Shown here one piece after another: positions 36,554-46,736 of a stretch of DNA of 64,000 nt. Source of the stretch: Micrococcaceae bacterium Sec5.8 (GTDB lineage: Bacteria > Actinomycetota > Actinomycetes > Actinomycetales > Micrococcaceae); NCBI GenBank assembly GCA_039636775.1, contig CP143429.1, positions 2,294,001 through 2,358,000 on the forward strand. Direction: 5' to 3'. A program made the position numbers and the translations under genes. Numbering within the stretch: the stretch's first letter is position 1; each line of letters starts with the position of its first letter. The notes beneath the pieces were generated by a model. It saw only the letters and a list, made by a program, of their open reading frames with translations. It ran no database searches and was not told the DNA's origin.

Positions 36554-36997
36554 TTAGTTCGTCGGCTCGTTGGGGTGGGATTCGTCCCAGGCTGCCTGGT
36601 CGCGTTCGCGCTGGGCGGCTTCGCGGTCTATCCGGATACCGGTGCGGATCCCGTACCACCAGGCCACCGCGAAGAGCGCCCCCACCAGGAACATCGCCGG
36701 TTCCAGGATGCCGGTCAGGATCAGCACAACTTGCAGGACCCAGCCCAGGCCCACGCCCCACGGTTTGGCGAGGACCGCGCAGGTGAAGACGAAGACCAGC
36801 GCCAGCACGATCCCGACGGAGAAAATAAGGACCGGCGCGAACTCGTCGCGCCGGAGCCCGAACACCGTGAGGGTGCCGAAGAGCACCACGAAGGCCTCCA
36901 GCAGCAGCACCGTCGAGGCGAACATGGCTTTGGTGGAACGGCGTTTCTTGGGCATCCCGGGACGCCAATCGCGCTGGGCCTTGGTGAGTTTCGCCAT
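36554..36997 (-). CDS. DUF4233 membrane protein
   Basis: This 147-residue protein has four membrane helices: AMFASTVLLLEAFVVLFGTL, VLIFSVGIVLALVFVFTCAV, LGWVLQVVLILTGIL and FLVGALFAVAWWYGI. Its cytoplasmic ends are basic and charged. It matches DUF4233 proteins, which in actinobacteria always sit between folC and ndk. It starts 3 bp after the folC stop, so it is translationally coupled, but the function is unknown. Confidence 0.88.
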   Translation of the reverse strand: MAKLTKAQRDWRPGMPKKRRSTKAMFASTVLLLEAFVVLFGTLTVFGLRRDEFAPVLIFSVGIVLALVFVFTCAVLAKPWGVGLGWVLQVVLILTGILEPAMFLVGALFAVAWWYGIRTGIRIDREAAQRERDQAAWDESHPNEPTN

Positions 36998-37000
36998 GGT

Positions 37001-38359
37001 CTAGGCGTCCGCCTTTCCGAGCAGGATCCGGGCTTCCGCGACGAGCGTGATGGAACCGGTGACGAGGACGCCGCCGGAAAGGTCATCATTGGCTTCGGCG
37101 CGTTCCACGGCCCATTCGAGGGCGTCGTCGAGTTTCTCGGCCACGTGGATGTTGTCCTCGCCGAACCCGAGGTCGAGGGCGAGTTCCGCAAGGTCCTCGG
37201 CGGGCACCGCGCGGGGCGAGTTGGACTGCGTGAAGCAGTACTCGGCGGCCAGGTCGCCGAGGGATTCCTTGAGCTGGCGGAGGATTTCCTCGGCGTCCTT
37301 TTCCCGCAGGACGCCGACCACCACCACCAGTTTCGTGAAGCTGAACGCTTCGTGGATGGCCTCGGCGGAGACGCGGATGCCCTCGGGGTTGTGCGCGGCA
37401 TCCACAATGATGGTCGGCGCGGTGCGCACCACCTCGAGCCGGCCGGGCGAGGTCACGGAGGCGAACGCCTCCTGCACGAGCCCGGCGTCGAGCGGCTTTT
37501 CCGCGCCGAAGAAGGCCTCCAGCGCGGCGATGGCGACGGCGGCGTTCTCGGCCTGGTGTGCGCCGTGCAGCGGCACCAGGAGATCCTCATAGCGTCCCGC
37601 GATGCCCTGGATGGTGACCATCTGGCCGCCGACGGCGACGGTGCGGGCCTCGACGCCGAATTCGACGCCTTCGAAGCGGAACGGAACGTTCGTTTCCTTG
37701 GCCTTCTCTAACAGCACCTGCGCGGCGTCCCGGGGCTGCGCGGCGCTGACCAGGAAGCCGCCGGGTTTGATGATGCCGGCCTTTTCGTACGCGATGTCCT
37801 CCGTGGTGTCGCCCAGCAGCTCCGTGTGGTCCAGCGAGATGGGAGTAACCACGAAGACCTGGCCGTCGCCGACGTTGGTCGCGTCGGTGATGCCGCCCAG
37901 GCCCACCTCGATGACGGCGACGTTGACGGGCTGGTCGGCGAAGACCGCGAAGCCCAGGATGGTGAGGCACTCGAAGTACGTCAGCCTCGGCTGGCCCTCG
38001 GCTTCGAGTTCGCCGTCCACGATGGCCAGGTACGGGCGGATCTCGTCCCAGATCCGGACGAAAGTCTCATCCGGCACCGGGGCTCCGTCGATGCTGATCC
38101 GCTCGGTGACCCTGGACAGGTGCGGGCTGGTGTAGCGCCCGGTGCTCAGCCCGTGCGCGCGCAGCCCGGCCTCGATCATGCGGGCGGTCGAGGTCTTACC
38201 GTTCGTGCCGGTGATATGGATGATCGGGAACGCCTTGTTCGGCTCGCCCAGAATGTCCATGGCCCGGTGCAGCGGGGCCAGCCGTGGCTCCATCTTGTTT
38301 TCCGGCGCCCGCCCCAGCAGTTCGGCGTAGACGCTTTCAACGGAAAATTCATCGGTCAT
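37001..38359 (-). CDS. folC: Dihydrofolate synthase / folylpolyglutamate synthase FolC
   Basis: FolC adds glutamate residues to (dihydro)pteroate and folates. The 452-residue Mur-ligase-fold protein shows the ATP loop HITGTNGKTSTA near residue 46, EVGLGGITDATN, the HTELLGDT segment, and GAHQAENAAVAIAAL. It begins 3 bp after ileS ends and is followed 3 bp later by the DUF4233 gene, so ileS-folC-DUF4233 form one coupled unit. Polyglutamylated folate is the substrate MetE needs. Confidence 0.97.
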   Translation of the reverse strand: MTDEFSVESVYAELLGRAPENKMEPRLAPLHRAMDILGEPNKAFPIIHITGTNGKTSTARMIEAGLRAHGLSTGRYTSPHLSRVTERISIDGAPVPDETFVRIWDEIRPYLAIVDGELEAEGQPRLTYFECLTILGFAVFADQPVNVAVIEVGLGGITDATNVGDGQVFVVTPISLDHTELLGDTTEDIAYEKAGIIKPGGFLVSAAQPRDAAQVLLEKAKETNVPFRFEGVEFGVEARTVAVGGQMVTIQGIAGRYEDLLVPLHGAHQAENAAVAIAALEAFFGAEKPLDAGLVQEAFASVTSPGRLEVVRTAPTIIVDAAHNPEGIRVSAEAIHEAFSFTKLVVVVGVLREKDAEEILRQLKESLGDLAAEYCFTQSNSPRAVPAEDLAELALDLGFGEDNIHVAEKLDDALEWAVERAEANDDLSGGVLVTGSITLVAEARILLGKADA

Positions 38360-38362
38360 GGA

Positions 38363-41300
38363 TTATGCCCCTGCTTCAACGGTTACTTTTGCGACGACTA
38401 CCTGTGGTTCGTTGACCTCACCGGGAACGGTGTCCAGCTCCACGGTCAGGGTTTCGGTCTTGACCAGGTCTGCGTGGGCCAGGAGCGCCCGGACGGTGCC
38501 CGGCGCCGCGGTGACGGTGGTGCGGATCCGGTCGCTGACGTTCAGCCCGGCGTCCTTGCGGGCCTGCTGGATGGCGCGGACCAGGTCGCGGGCCGTTCCT
38601 TCCGCTTCCAGTTCGGGGGTGACTTCGGTGTTGAGCACCACGAAGCCGCCGCCGGGCAGGACTGCGGCTGCCCGGGAGCCTTCCCCCTCGGCCGCCGCGG
38701 CCACCACGGTTTCCAGGGAATATTCCTGCGGTTCGAGTTCCAGGCCGCCGGAAACAACAACCCCGTCGACGCCGTCGATTGTTTGCACAGACCAGTTCCC
38801 GGATTTGGCGCCCTTGATGGCCTGCTGGACGTTTTTGCCCAGCCGCGGCCCGGCGGCCCGGGCGTTGACCACGAGCTTCTGCTCAATGCCGAACTCCTCC
38901 GGGGAGGCGCTCTCGGCGTCGAGCAGGCGGACCGAGCGCAGGTTCAGTTCGTCGGCGACGACGGCGGCGAAGCCTTCCAGCGCGTCCGCGCCGGGTGCCA
39001 CCACCGTCAGTTCCTGCAGCGGCAGCCGGACCCGGAGGTTGGCGGCCTTGCGCAGCGAGGAGCCGGTGGAGCAGATCTGCTGGACCCGGTCCATGGCCTC
39101 GACGAGCCCGGCGTCGGCCGGGAACAGGTCGGCGTCCGGCCAGTCGGCCAGGTGCACGGAGCGCCCGCCGGTGAGGCCGCGCCAGATCTCCTCGGAGACC
39201 AGCGGCAGCAGCGACGCCGAGACCCGGCACACTGTCTCCAGGGCGGTATAGAGCGCGTCGAAGGCGTCGATGTTCTCATCGAAGAAGCGCTGGCGGCTGC
39301 GGCGCACGTACCAGTTGGTGAGCATGTCCAGGTAGCCGCGCAGCGCGTCGCAGGCACCGGAGATGTCGTAGCCGTCCAGCCGCTCAGTCATGGCCCGGAC
39401 CAGGTCCCCGGTGTTGGCCATCAGGTACTTATCCAGGGTGTCGGCGTAGCCGTCGTAGCGAAGCTTCGCGTCGTAGCCCGACGCTTTTCCATCCACAGCG
39501 TTCGAGGCGTTTGTGTACAGCGTGAAGAAGCTGTACACGTTCCACAGCGGCAGGATGACCTGGCGGACGCCGTCGCGGATGCCCTGTTCGGTGACCACAA
39601 GGTTGCCGCCGCGCAGGATGGGGCTGGACATCAGGAACCAGCGCATGGCGTCGGATCCGTCCCGGTCCAGGACCTCGGAAACGTCCGGGTAGTTCTGGAG
39701 GCTCTTGGACATTTTCTGCCCGTCCGAGCCCAGCACGATGCCGTGGCTGATGACGTTGCGGAAGGCAGGCCGGTCGAACAGGGCGGTGGAGAGGATGTGC
39801 AGCATATAGAACCAGCCGCGGGTCTGGCCGATGTATTCGACGATGAAGTCCGCCGGATTGTGGGTGTCGAACCATTCCTCGTTCTGGAACGGGTAGTGGA
39901 CCTGGCCGTACGGCATGGAGCCGGAGTCGAACCAGACATCCAGGACGTCTTCGACCCGGCGCATGACGGACTGCCCCTCCTCCGGGGTACGCGGGTCGTC
40001 CGGGTTGGGGCGGGTGAGCTCGTCGATGAACGGCCGGTGCAGGTCCACCTGGCCGTCGTTGTTCAGCGGCAACCGGCCGAAGTCGGCCTCGATCTCGGCG
40101 AGCGAGCCGTAGACATCCGTGCGCGGGTAGTCCGGGTCATTGGACTGCCAGACCGGGATGGGGCTGCCCCAGTAGCGGTTCCGGCTGATGGACCAGTCGC
40201 GGGCGTTGGCGAGCCACTTGCCGAACTGGCCGTCCTTGACGTTGCCGGGGATCCAGTTGATTTCCTGGTTCAGCTCGGACATGCGGTCCTTGAACTTGGT
40301 GACTTCCACGTACCAGGAGGACACTGCCCGGTAGATCAGCGGATTCCGGCAGCGCCAGCAGTGCGGGTAGCTGTGCTCGTAGCTCGCCTGGCGGACCAGC
40401 CGTCCCTGGGCGCGGAGCACCTGGGTGATGGGCTTGTTGGCTTCGAAGACCTGGAGCCCGGCGATCCCGGCAAGGTCGCCGTGGCCGAAGAGCGGCAGGA
40501 ACTTCGCACCCTCGTCCACTGAGAGGACGACCGGGATCCCGGCTTCTTCACAAACCTTCTGGTCATCCTCACCGTAAGCGGGCGCCTGGTGGACGATCCC
40601 GGTGCCGTCCGTGGTGGTGACGTAGTCAGCCACCAGGAAACGCCAGCCGTTCTCGGTGCCGTACTTCTCGGTGTCGGAGAAGTAATCCCAGAGCGGCTCG
40701 TAGGTCAGCCCTTCGAGCTCGACGCCGGTGTGCCGGGAGGTGACAGCTGCCTCCGCAGCCGCAACGCCCTCGGCGCCGTCACCGTAGCCGAGGTCCTTGG
40801 CGTAGGCGCCCAGGAGGTCCGCGGCGAGCAGGAACCGGCCGGTGACGGGCGCTTCAGCCGCCGCGGCCTTGACCCCATGCGGGCCGGCGGGCAGCACCGC
40901 GTAGGTGATGGCGGGCCCGACGGCGAGCGCCAGGTTGGTGGGCAGGGTCCAGGGCGTGGTGGTCCAGGCCAGGGCCTGGACGCCGGCGAGCTGTTGGGAG
41001 AGTGCGGACTCCCCCGCCGTGATGGGGAAGGTGACCGTGACGGTCTGGTCCTGCCGGTTCTTGTAGACGTCATCATCCATGCGCAGTTCATGGTTGGACA
41101 GCGGCGTCTCGTCCTTCCAGCAGTACGGCAGCACCCGGTAGCCGTTGTAGGTCAGGCCCTTCTCGTGCAACTGCTTGAAGGCCCAGAGCACGGACTCCAT
41201 GTACTCGACGTTGAGCGTCTTGTAATCGTTCTCGAAGTCCACCCAGCGCGCCTGGCGGGTGACGTAGCTCTGCCACTCGTCGGCGTACTTCATCACCGAG

Positions 41301-41740
41301 GCACGGCAGGCGTCGTTGAACTTGTCGATGCCCATGGCTTCGATCTGGGTCTTGTCCGTCATGCCCAGCTGCTTCATGGCTTCGAGTTCGGCGGGCAGCC
41401 CGTGGGTGTCCCAGCCGAAGCGGCGCTCGACGCGGCGGCCGCGCTGGGTCTGGTAGCGGCCCACCAAGTCCTTGGCGTAGCCGGTCAGCAGGTGGCCGTA
41501 ATGCGGCAGCCCGTTGGCAAATGGCGGGCCGTCATAGAACACGAACTCGTTGCTGCCGTCTTCACCAGCATCGCGCTGGTCGATGCTGGCCTGGAACGTA
41601 CCGTCCTCATCCCAGTACTTGAGGATGCGCTCTTCGATCTCCGGGAACTTCACGGAGGCGGATACGCCTGCGGCGGTGGAAGCAGAGCTGGTGGCGCCTG
41701 CGCCGGACGGAGCGGCGGAGGCCTTCGGGTAATAAGTCAT
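38363..41740 (-). CDS. ileS: Isoleucyl-tRNA synthetase
   Basis: This is a class Ia synthetase of 1125 residues, the long eukaryote-like IleS2 type with a C-terminal extension and no clear Zn-ribbon cluster at the end. The HIGH signature appears as GLPHYGHLL and KMSKS as [12 protein letters not shown]. The editing domain lies between them, with [15 protein letters not shown] and [19 protein letters not shown] at 41740 has AGGA 7 nt upstream; this ribosome binding site lies inside the stem predicted for the T-box leader. IleS2-type enzymes are known to tolerate mupirocin better than IleS1. Confidence 0.95.
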   Translation of the reverse strand: MTYYPKASAAPSGAGATSSASTAAGVSASVKFPEIEERILKYWDEDGTFQASIDQRDAGEDGSNEFVFYDGPPFANGLPHYGHLLTGYAKDLVGRYQTQRGRRVERRFGWDTHGLPAELEAMKQLGMTDKTQIEAMGIDKFNDACRASVMKYADEWQSYVTRQARWVDFENDYKTLNVEYMESVLWAFKQLHEKGLTYNGYRVLPYCWKDETPLSNHELRMDDDVYKNRQDQTVTVTFPITAGESALSQQLAGVQALAWTTTPWTLPTNLALAVGPAITYAVLPAGPHGVKAAAAEAPVTGRFLLAADLLGAYAKDLGYGDGAEGVAAAEAAVTSRHTGVELEGLTYEPLWDYFSDTEKYGTENGWRFLVADYVTTTDGTGIVHQAPAYGEDDQKVCEEAGIPVVLSVDEGAKFLPLFGHGDLAGIAGLQVFEANKPITQVLRAQGRLVRQASYEHSYPHCWRCRNPLIYRAVSSWYVEVTKFKDRMSELNQEINWIPGNVKDGQFGKWLANARDWSISRNRYWGSPIPVWQSNDPDYPRTDVYGSLAEIEADFGRLPLNNDGQVDLHRPFIDELTRPNPDDPRTPEEGQSVMRRVEDVLDVWFDSGSMPYGQVHYPFQNEEWFDTHNPADFIVEYIGQTRGWFYMLHILSTALFDRPAFRNVISHGIVLGSDGQKMSKSLQNYPDVSEVLDRDGSDAMRWFLMSSPILRGGNLVVTEQGIRDGVRQVILPLWNVYSFFTLYTNASNAVDGKASGYDAKLRYDGYADTLDKYLMANTGDLVRAMTERLDGYDISGACDALRGYLDMLTNWYVRRSRQRFFDENIDAFDALYTALETVCRVSASLLPLVSEEIWRGLTGGRSVHLADWPDADLFPADAGLVEAMDRVQQICSTGSSLRKAANLRVRLPLQELTVVAPGADALEGFAAVVADELNLRSVRLLDAESASPEEFGIEQKLVVNARAAGPRLGKNVQQAIKGAKSGNWSVQTIDGVDGVVVSGGLELEPQEYSLETVVAAAAEGEGSRAAAVLPGGGFVVLNTEVTPELEAEGTARDLVRAIQQARKDAGLNVSDRIRTTVTAAPGTVRALLAHADLVKTETLTVELDTVPGEVNEPQVVVAKVTVEAGA

Positions 41741-42020
41741 CTCGACATCCTGGGTTGAGCTGGTGAACAAATGGATTCATTCAGGATGCGAGGACGGCCC
41801 CTGCGTTCTCTTTAGGAGAACACCTGCACCGCGGTACCACCTCACTTACCGCCACCGGACCCCCGCGCAAGGAGGGAGCACCGGCGTCGGCCGCTCATTA
41901 CTGCTGTGACGGGCTTACCCGTCCGGTTCTACCGGCCCTGGCGCGCTGTTTCGCATAACGGCTGCGGCGCCGGGGCGTTCTTCCGGAAGCTCACCGGTGA
42001 TGGCCGGGTCAAAGCTGTTA
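41741..42020 (-). promoter_or_regulatory. ileS T-box leader (tRNA-Ile-sensing, translational type)
   Basis: The minus-strand leader has the T-box sequence TGGTACCGCGG (41829-41839) and a short stem-I region with an ATC specifier at 41999-42001 in the context GGCC-ATC-ACCGG. Downstream, CTCGCATCCTG (41782-41792) can pair with CAGGATG-U-CGAG (41741-41752), an 11-bp stem with one bulge that buries the ileS Shine-Dalgarno. The alternative antisequestrator pairing GAGG (41840-41843) with CCTC (41790-41793) uses the same bases. No terminator is seen, so control is inferred to be translational, as known for actinobacterial ileS T-boxes. Confidence 0.9.
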
Positions 42021-42056
42021 GAAGAAGTCTAACAAGTGTCACGGGCACGCAATGCC

Positions 42057-42062
42057 TACACT
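42057..42062 (+). promoter_or_regulatory. -10 hexamer TACACT of the EEP-family gene
   Basis: TACACT ends 7 nt before the ATG at 42070. It lies at the 5' edge of the divergent ileS leader, so the two promoters are back to back. Confidence 0.45.
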
Positions 42063-42069
42063 GGGTCCC

Positions 42070-43113
42070 ATGATGTTCCGGACCCGGGGCCACGGCGCCT
42101 CCCCCCGACGGCCTGCCGGCCGCGCACATGCCGGCTGGCGGTGGATGGCGGGGCTGGCGGCAGCGCCGGTGGTGGTGGTTTCCGTCTTCCGCGCAGTACC
42201 GCGGGAATGGCCCACCACGGCAGTGCAGTTGGTGTCCTTCACCCCGTGGCTGGTGGTGCCTGCCGGCGCCTCGCTGGTGTTTGCGGTGCTGGGCCGGCGG
42301 CGGTGGATGGCCGGTGCCGCGGCAGGACTTGTGGCCGTGCAGATTTTTTGGCTGGTTCCGCTGGACTTTGCGCGGGCCTCGCCCGGCCCGGAGGCCGCGG
42401 CGCACACCGGCGGCGGCGTGGTGGACATCCGGGTGATGAGTCTGAACGCCAAGCTCGGCACAGCGGATGCTGCGGAGATTGTCCGGCTGGTCCGTGAGAA
42501 CGGCATCACGGCGCTGATGCTCCAGGAATATACCCAGGCCCTGGAGGACCGGCTGGCGGTTGCCGGCCTGTCAAACGCCCTCCCAAACAGGATCAGTGCC
42601 CCCGCGGGCGGCGCCGCCGGAAACGCGGTCTACTCCGTCCATGACCTGACGGCTGAGGGGACGGTCCCGGACTCGCATTTTCCGATGCCCATGATCCGGG
42701 TCACCGCCGGGTCCGCGGAACAGCGGGCGGTCGTCGAACTGACGAACGTCCACACCCGCGCGCCCGTGGGCGTGGGTCTGCCGAAGTGGCGCAGTGACCT
42801 GGCAGCCCTCGGGAAGCTGACATCCCGGCCGGGGAACGTGGTGCTGGCCGGGGACTTCAACGCCAGTTACGACCACGCCGAGTTCCGCCGGCTGCTGGCG
42901 GGCCGGGGCGGGGCGGGCGTGGACGTGGGGACAGCCCAGGGTGCCCGGCTGGTCCCCACCTGGCCGATGGATGAGGTGCTGCTTCCCGGCATTACCATCG
43001 ACCATCTGGTCACCAGCACGTCCGTGCGCGGCTCGGCGTACACCGTGCACCGGGTGTCCGGAACGGACCACGCCGCCATCATCGCGACGCTCTCCGTCCC
43101 GGCCACCGGGTGA
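42070..43113 (+). CDS. Membrane-anchored endonuclease/exonuclease/phosphatase (EEP) family protein
   Basis: Three N-terminal membrane helices (about residues 23-110) precede an extracytoplasmic EEP domain. Conserved elements are VMSLNAK, a metal-binding glutamate in MLQEYT, NVHTRAP, LAGDFNASYDH, and a C-terminal SGTDHAAIIATL with the catalytic histidine. Such proteins hydrolyse phosphodiesters (nucleic acid, sphingolipid or inositol phosphate); the substrate is unknown. ATG at 42070 is preferred because TACACT lies 7 nt upstream; ATG at 42052 has no ribosome binding site. It is divergent from ileS. Confidence 0.85.
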   Translation: MMFRTRGHGASPRRPAGRAHAGWRWMAGLAAAPVVVVSVFRAVPREWPTTAVQLVSFTPWLVVPAGASLVFAVLGRRRWMAGAAAGLVAVQIFWLVPLDFARASPGPEAAAHTGGGVVDIRVMSLNAKLGTADAAEIVRLVRENGITALMLQEYTQALEDRLAVAGLSNALPNRISAPAGGAAGNAVYSVHDLTAEGTVPDSHFPMPMIRVTAGSAEQRAVVELTNVHTRAPVGVGLPKWRSDLAALGKLTSRPGNVVLAGDFNASYDHAEFRRLLAGRGGAGVDVGTAQGARLVPTWPMDEVLLPGITIDHLVTSTSVRGSAYTVHRVSGTDHAAIIATLSVPATG

Positions 43114-43132
43114 GAGCTGAGCGCCCTGAGCC

Positions 43133-43906
43133 CTAGTTCTTGCGGATCACCTTGAAGTTGGAGGCCTGCGCCACCGGGCGGATGACGATCTGGTCCAGGT
43201 TGACGTGGTGCGGCGCCGTGACGGCGTACCGGACGACGTCGGCGACGTCCGCCGCGGTGAGGGGCTTCGCGACCCCCTGGTAAACCTTGGCGGCGGCACC
43301 CTGGTCGCCGAGCCTGTTCAAGGAGAACTCCTCCGTCTGCACCATGCCCGGCGCCACCTCGATCACGCGGAGGTTGTGCTCGGCCTCTTCCAGGCGCAGG
43401 GCGCCGGTCAGGGCGTGCTGGGCAAACTTCGCCGCGTTGTAGCCGGCGCCGCCCTCATAGGCGGACAGTCCCGCCGTCGAGGTCAGGTTCAGGACGGTGC
43501 CTTCCCCATCGGCGCGCAGCATCGGCAGGAAGGCCCGGATGAGTTTCATGGTGCCCAGGACGTTGACCTCGAACATCCATTCCCAGTCCGCGGTCCGCGT
43601 TTGGGCTACCTTATCCGCGCCGCGGGCGCCGCCGGCGATGTTGATCAGCGTGTCGATCCCCCCGGCGCGGGTGACCTCGTCCACCAGCCGGTCGACGGCC
43701 GCGTCGTCGGTCACGTCTGCCGGAAGCGCGACGGCGCCGGTTTCGGCGGCGAGCGCCGCCAGCCGGTCCGCGCGGCGGGCGACGGCAAAGACCGTCCAGC
43801 CCTCCGCCCGGAGGGCGCGCACGGTAGCCTCGCCGATTCCGGTGCTGGCGCCGGTGACAACTGCTGCTTTGGCTCGGGGTGATGTGTGCTGGATTCCCTC
43901 AGTCAT
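43133..43906 (-). CDS. Short-chain dehydrogenase/reductase
   Basis: This classical SDR of 257 residues has the cofactor loop TGASTGIGEAT at about 19-29, NIAGGARG in place of NNAG, and the catalytic YxxxK as YNAAKFAQHA, with LTSTAG supplying the catalytic serine. RRADRL after the second strand suggests NADP preference. The NIAG variant is slightly unusual but known. The substrate is unknown. TAGGGT lies 6 nt before the ATG. It is convergent with the EEP gene and divergent from valS. Confidence 0.9.
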   Translation of the reverse strand: MTEGIQHTSPRAKAAVVTGASTGIGEATVRALRAEGWTVFAVARRADRLAALAAETGAVALPADVTDDAAVDRLVDEVTRAGGIDTLINIAGGARGADKVAQTRTADWEWMFEVNVLGTMKLIRAFLPMLRADGEGTVLNLTSTAGLSAYEGGAGYNAAKFAQHALTGALRLEEAEHNLRVIEVAPGMVQTEEFSLNRLGDQGAAAKVYQGVAKPLTAADVADVVRYAVTAPHHVNLDQIVIRPVAQASNFKVIRKN

Positions 43907-43912
43907 GGCACC

Positions 43913-43918
43913 ACCCTA
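43913..43918 (-). promoter_or_regulatory. -10 hexamer TAGGGT, leaderless SDR mRNA
   Basis: TAGGGT lies 6 nt before the ATG at 43906, without a ribosome binding site. Confidence 0.4.
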
Positions 43919-44020
43919 GTAGACCGAACCCTCCCGCCGATCCACCGGAACCAGAAGAGACCCTCCCGCAGATCCGGTCTCCTGTGCGGCTGGCTTCGCC
44001 CGGCGTGAAAGAATTGCCGC

Positions 44021-46639
44021 ATGGCTGAAGACACGCAGGGTACAGACACGCCCACCACCGCCCCCATCAATGTTCCGGACAAGCCCGCCCTGGAGGGACT
44101 GGAAGGCGCCCTCACCCGGCGCTGGCTTGAGGAAGGGACCTACAAGTTCAACCCGGACACCACCCGGGAGCAGGTCTACTCGATCGACACTCCCCCACCC
44201 ACGGCGTCCGGTTCGCTGCACGTCGGGCACATGTTCTCCTACACCCAGACCGACGTCCTGGCGCGCTACCAGCGCATGACCGGCAAAAACGTCTTCTACC
44301 CGATGGGCTGGGATGACAACGGCCTGCCCACCGAGCGCCGCGTGCAGAACTACTTCGGTGTGCGCTGCGATCCCACCACCGCCTACGACGCGGACTACCG
44401 GCCCCCGGCGGAGCCGGCCAAGAACCAGCGCGACTTCGACGTCGTCTCGCGCCGGAACTTCATCGAACTTTGCGAAGAACTCGCCGTCGAGGACGAGTTG
44501 GTCTTCGAACACCTGTTCCAGACACTCGGCTTGTCCGTGGACTGGGACCTCACCTACCGGACCATCGATGAGAAGTCCCGCGCCATCTCCCAGCGCGCCT
44601 TCCTGGCAAACCTCGCCGCGGGCGACGCCTACATGGCCGAGGCGCCCACCCTGTGGGACGTCACCTTCCGCACCGCCGTGGCCCAGGCCGAGCTCGAGGA
44701 CCGCGAAGTTGCCGGCGCCTACTACCGCTACCCCTTCTTCACCGAAGACGGTGACAAGATCTACATCGAGACCACCCGCCCCGAACTGCTGGCCGCCTGC
44801 GCCGCGCTCGTGGCGAACCCTGACGACGAGCGGTACCAGCCGCTGTTCGGGAAGACAGTCACCTCCCCGGTGTTCGGCGTCGAGGTGGAGGTCAAGGCCC
44901 ACCCGCTCGCCAAGGCGGACAAGGGCTCCGGCATCGCCATGGTGTGCACCTTCGGCGACCTCACCGACGTCACCTGGTGGCGGGAACTCCAGCTGCCCAC
45001 CCGCGCCATCGTGGGCCGCGACGGGCGCATCATCGGCGAGACCCCGGAGTGGATCGCCACCGACCAGGGCCGCGCCGCTTTCGAAGCCATCGCCGGCAAA
45101 ACCGTCTTCAGCGCCAAGGAGGCCGTGGTGGAGCTTCTGGCAGCGGCGGACCTCCTCGACGGTGAGCCGAAGAAGATTCTGCACCCGGTGAACTTCTTCG
45201 AGAAGGGCGACAAGCCCCTGGAAGTAGTGACCTCCCGCCAGTGGTACATCCGCAACGGCGGCCGCGACGCGGAACGGCGCGAGCGGCTCATTGCCCGCGG
45301 CCATGAGATCGATTTCCACCCGGCGTTCATGCGTTCCCGCTACGAGAACTGGATCTCCGGGCTGAACGGGGACTGGCTGGTCTCCCGCCAGCGCTTCTTC
45401 GGCGTTCCCGTGCCGGTCTGGTATCCGCTGGACGCCGACGGCAACCCGGACTTCGCGGCACCCATCGTTCCATCGGACGCCCACCTGCCGGTGGACCCGG
45501 CCGCGGACGCGGCCCCGGGCTACGAGGAGTCCCGGCGCGACGTGCCGGGTGGCTTCACCGGTGACGCCGATGTGCTCGACACCTGGGCGACCTCGTCCTT
45601 GACCCCGCAGATTGTGGGCGGCTGGAGCACCGACGAGGCGCTCTTCGCCAAGGTGTTCCCCTTCGACGTGCGGCCGCAGGGCCATGACATCATCCGTACC
45701 TGGCTGTTCTCCTCCGCGGTCCGCGCCGATGCGCTGCAGGATCTCGCGCCGTGGAAGCATGCAGCCATCTCCGGCTGGATCCTGGACCCGGACCGCAAGA
45801 AGATGTCCAAGTCCAAGGGCAATGTGATCGTCCCGACCGACGTGCTCGAAGAGTACGGCTCGGACGCCGTGCGGTACTGGGCGGCCTCGGCGAAGCTCGG
45901 CGCGGACACGGCGTATGAGATCGCACAGATGAAGATCGGCCGCCGGCTGGCGATCAAACTGCTCAACGCCTCCAAGTTCGTGCTGAACCTGGGCGCCACG
46001 GAGAACTCCGTGGTGTCCGGTGACCTTTCGGTGCTGAGCAATCCCCTGGACCGTGCCGTGCTTGCCCAGCTCTCCGACGTGGTCTTCCAGGCCACCAAGG
46101 CGTTCGAGAGCTATGACTACGCCCGTGCGCTGCAGCTCACGGAAAGCTTCTTCTGGCACTTCACCGATGACTACGTGGAACTGATCAAGGACCGCGCCTA
46201 CGGTGCTGCCGGGGATGCCCAGCAGGCCTCCGTGCTGGCCGCATTGGCGACGAGCCTGGACACCCTCCTGCGGCTCTTTGCACCGTTCCTGCCGTTCGCG
46301 ACGGAAGAAGTCTGGAGCTGGTGGCGCACCGGCTCGGTGCACCGCGCCCCGTGGCCGTCCGCCGTCGAGATCGACGGCGACACCACGTTGCTGGCCACCG
46401 TCGGGGCCGCGCTCAGCGGCATCCGCAAGGCCAAGTCCGAAGCCAAGGTCAAGCAGCGCACCGCAGTGCTCTCCGCGACGGTCACTGCATCGGAGTCCCT
46501 CACGACGCAGCTCAAGGCCGGCCTGGGCGATCTCAAGGCCGCCGCGAACGCCCGTGAACTGGCTGTGGTTGCTGGCGAGGGTGAACTGACCGTGAGCGAT
46601 GTGGTGTTGGCTCCGGCCGAGGAACCCGGCCAGGCGTAG
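44021..46639 (+). CDS. valS: Valyl-tRNA synthetase
   Basis: This class Ia synthetase has 872 residues. The HIGH motif appears as GSLHVGHMF near residue 66 and the KMSKS motif as KKMSKSKGNVIVP near 590. A coiled-coil-like C-terminal region with KAKSEAKVKQRT ends the protein. Compared with mycobacterial ValS the C-terminal coiled coil is short. It is monocistronic, with a strong terminator after it. AAGAAT lies 6 nt before the ATG, so it could be leaderless. Confidence 0.97.
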   Translation: MAEDTQGTDTPTTAPINVPDKPALEGLEGALTRRWLEEGTYKFNPDTTREQVYSIDTPPPTASGSLHVGHMFSYTQTDVLARYQRMTGKNVFYPMGWDDNGLPTERRVQNYFGVRCDPTTAYDADYRPPAEPAKNQRDFDVVSRRNFIELCEELAVEDELVFEHLFQTLGLSVDWDLTYRTIDEKSRAISQRAFLANLAAGDAYMAEAPTLWDVTFRTAVAQAELEDREVAGAYYRYPFFTEDGDKIYIETTRPELLAACAALVANPDDERYQPLFGKTVTSPVFGVEVEVKAHPLAKADKGSGIAMVCTFGDLTDVTWWRELQLPTRAIVGRDGRIIGETPEWIATDQGRAAFEAIAGKTVFSAKEAVVELLAAADLLDGEPKKILHPVNFFEKGDKPLEVVTSRQWYIRNGGRDAERRERLIARGHEIDFHPAFMRSRYENWISGLNGDWLVSRQRFFGVPVPVWYPLDADGNPDFAAPIVPSDAHLPVDPAADAAPGYEESRRDVPGGFTGDADVLDTWATSSLTPQIVGGWSTDEALFAKVFPFDVRPQGHDIIRTWLFSSAVRADALQDLAPWKHAAISGWILDPDRKKMSKSKGNVIVPTDVLEEYGSDAVRYWAASAKLGADTAYEIAQMKIGRRLAIKLLNASKFVLNLGATENSVVSGDLSVLSNPLDRAVLAQLSDVVFQATKAFESYDYARALQLTESFFWHFTDDYVELIKDRAYGAAGDAQQASVLAALATSLDTLLRLFAPFLPFATEEVWSWWRTGSVHRAPWPSAVEIDGDTTLLATVGAALSGIRKAKSEAKVKQRTAVLSATVTASESLTTQLKAGLGDLKAAANARELAVVAGEGELTVSDVVLAPAEEPGQA

Positions 46640-46658
46640 ACCCGGTCGTCCGCAACGA

Positions 46659-46711
46659 CATGAGGGCCCTCCCGGCCCGGCTTCTGCCGGGCGGAGAGGG
46701 CCCTCATTTTA
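46659..46711 (+). terminator. Terminator of valS
   Basis: A 12-bp outer stem ATGAGGGCCCTC / GAGGGCCCTCAT encloses a second GC-rich hairpin (CCCGGC.../GCCGGGC) and is followed by TTTTA. Confidence 0.8.
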
Positions 46712-46736
46712 TGAGCTGGGTCTCGGTGTCCGAGGC

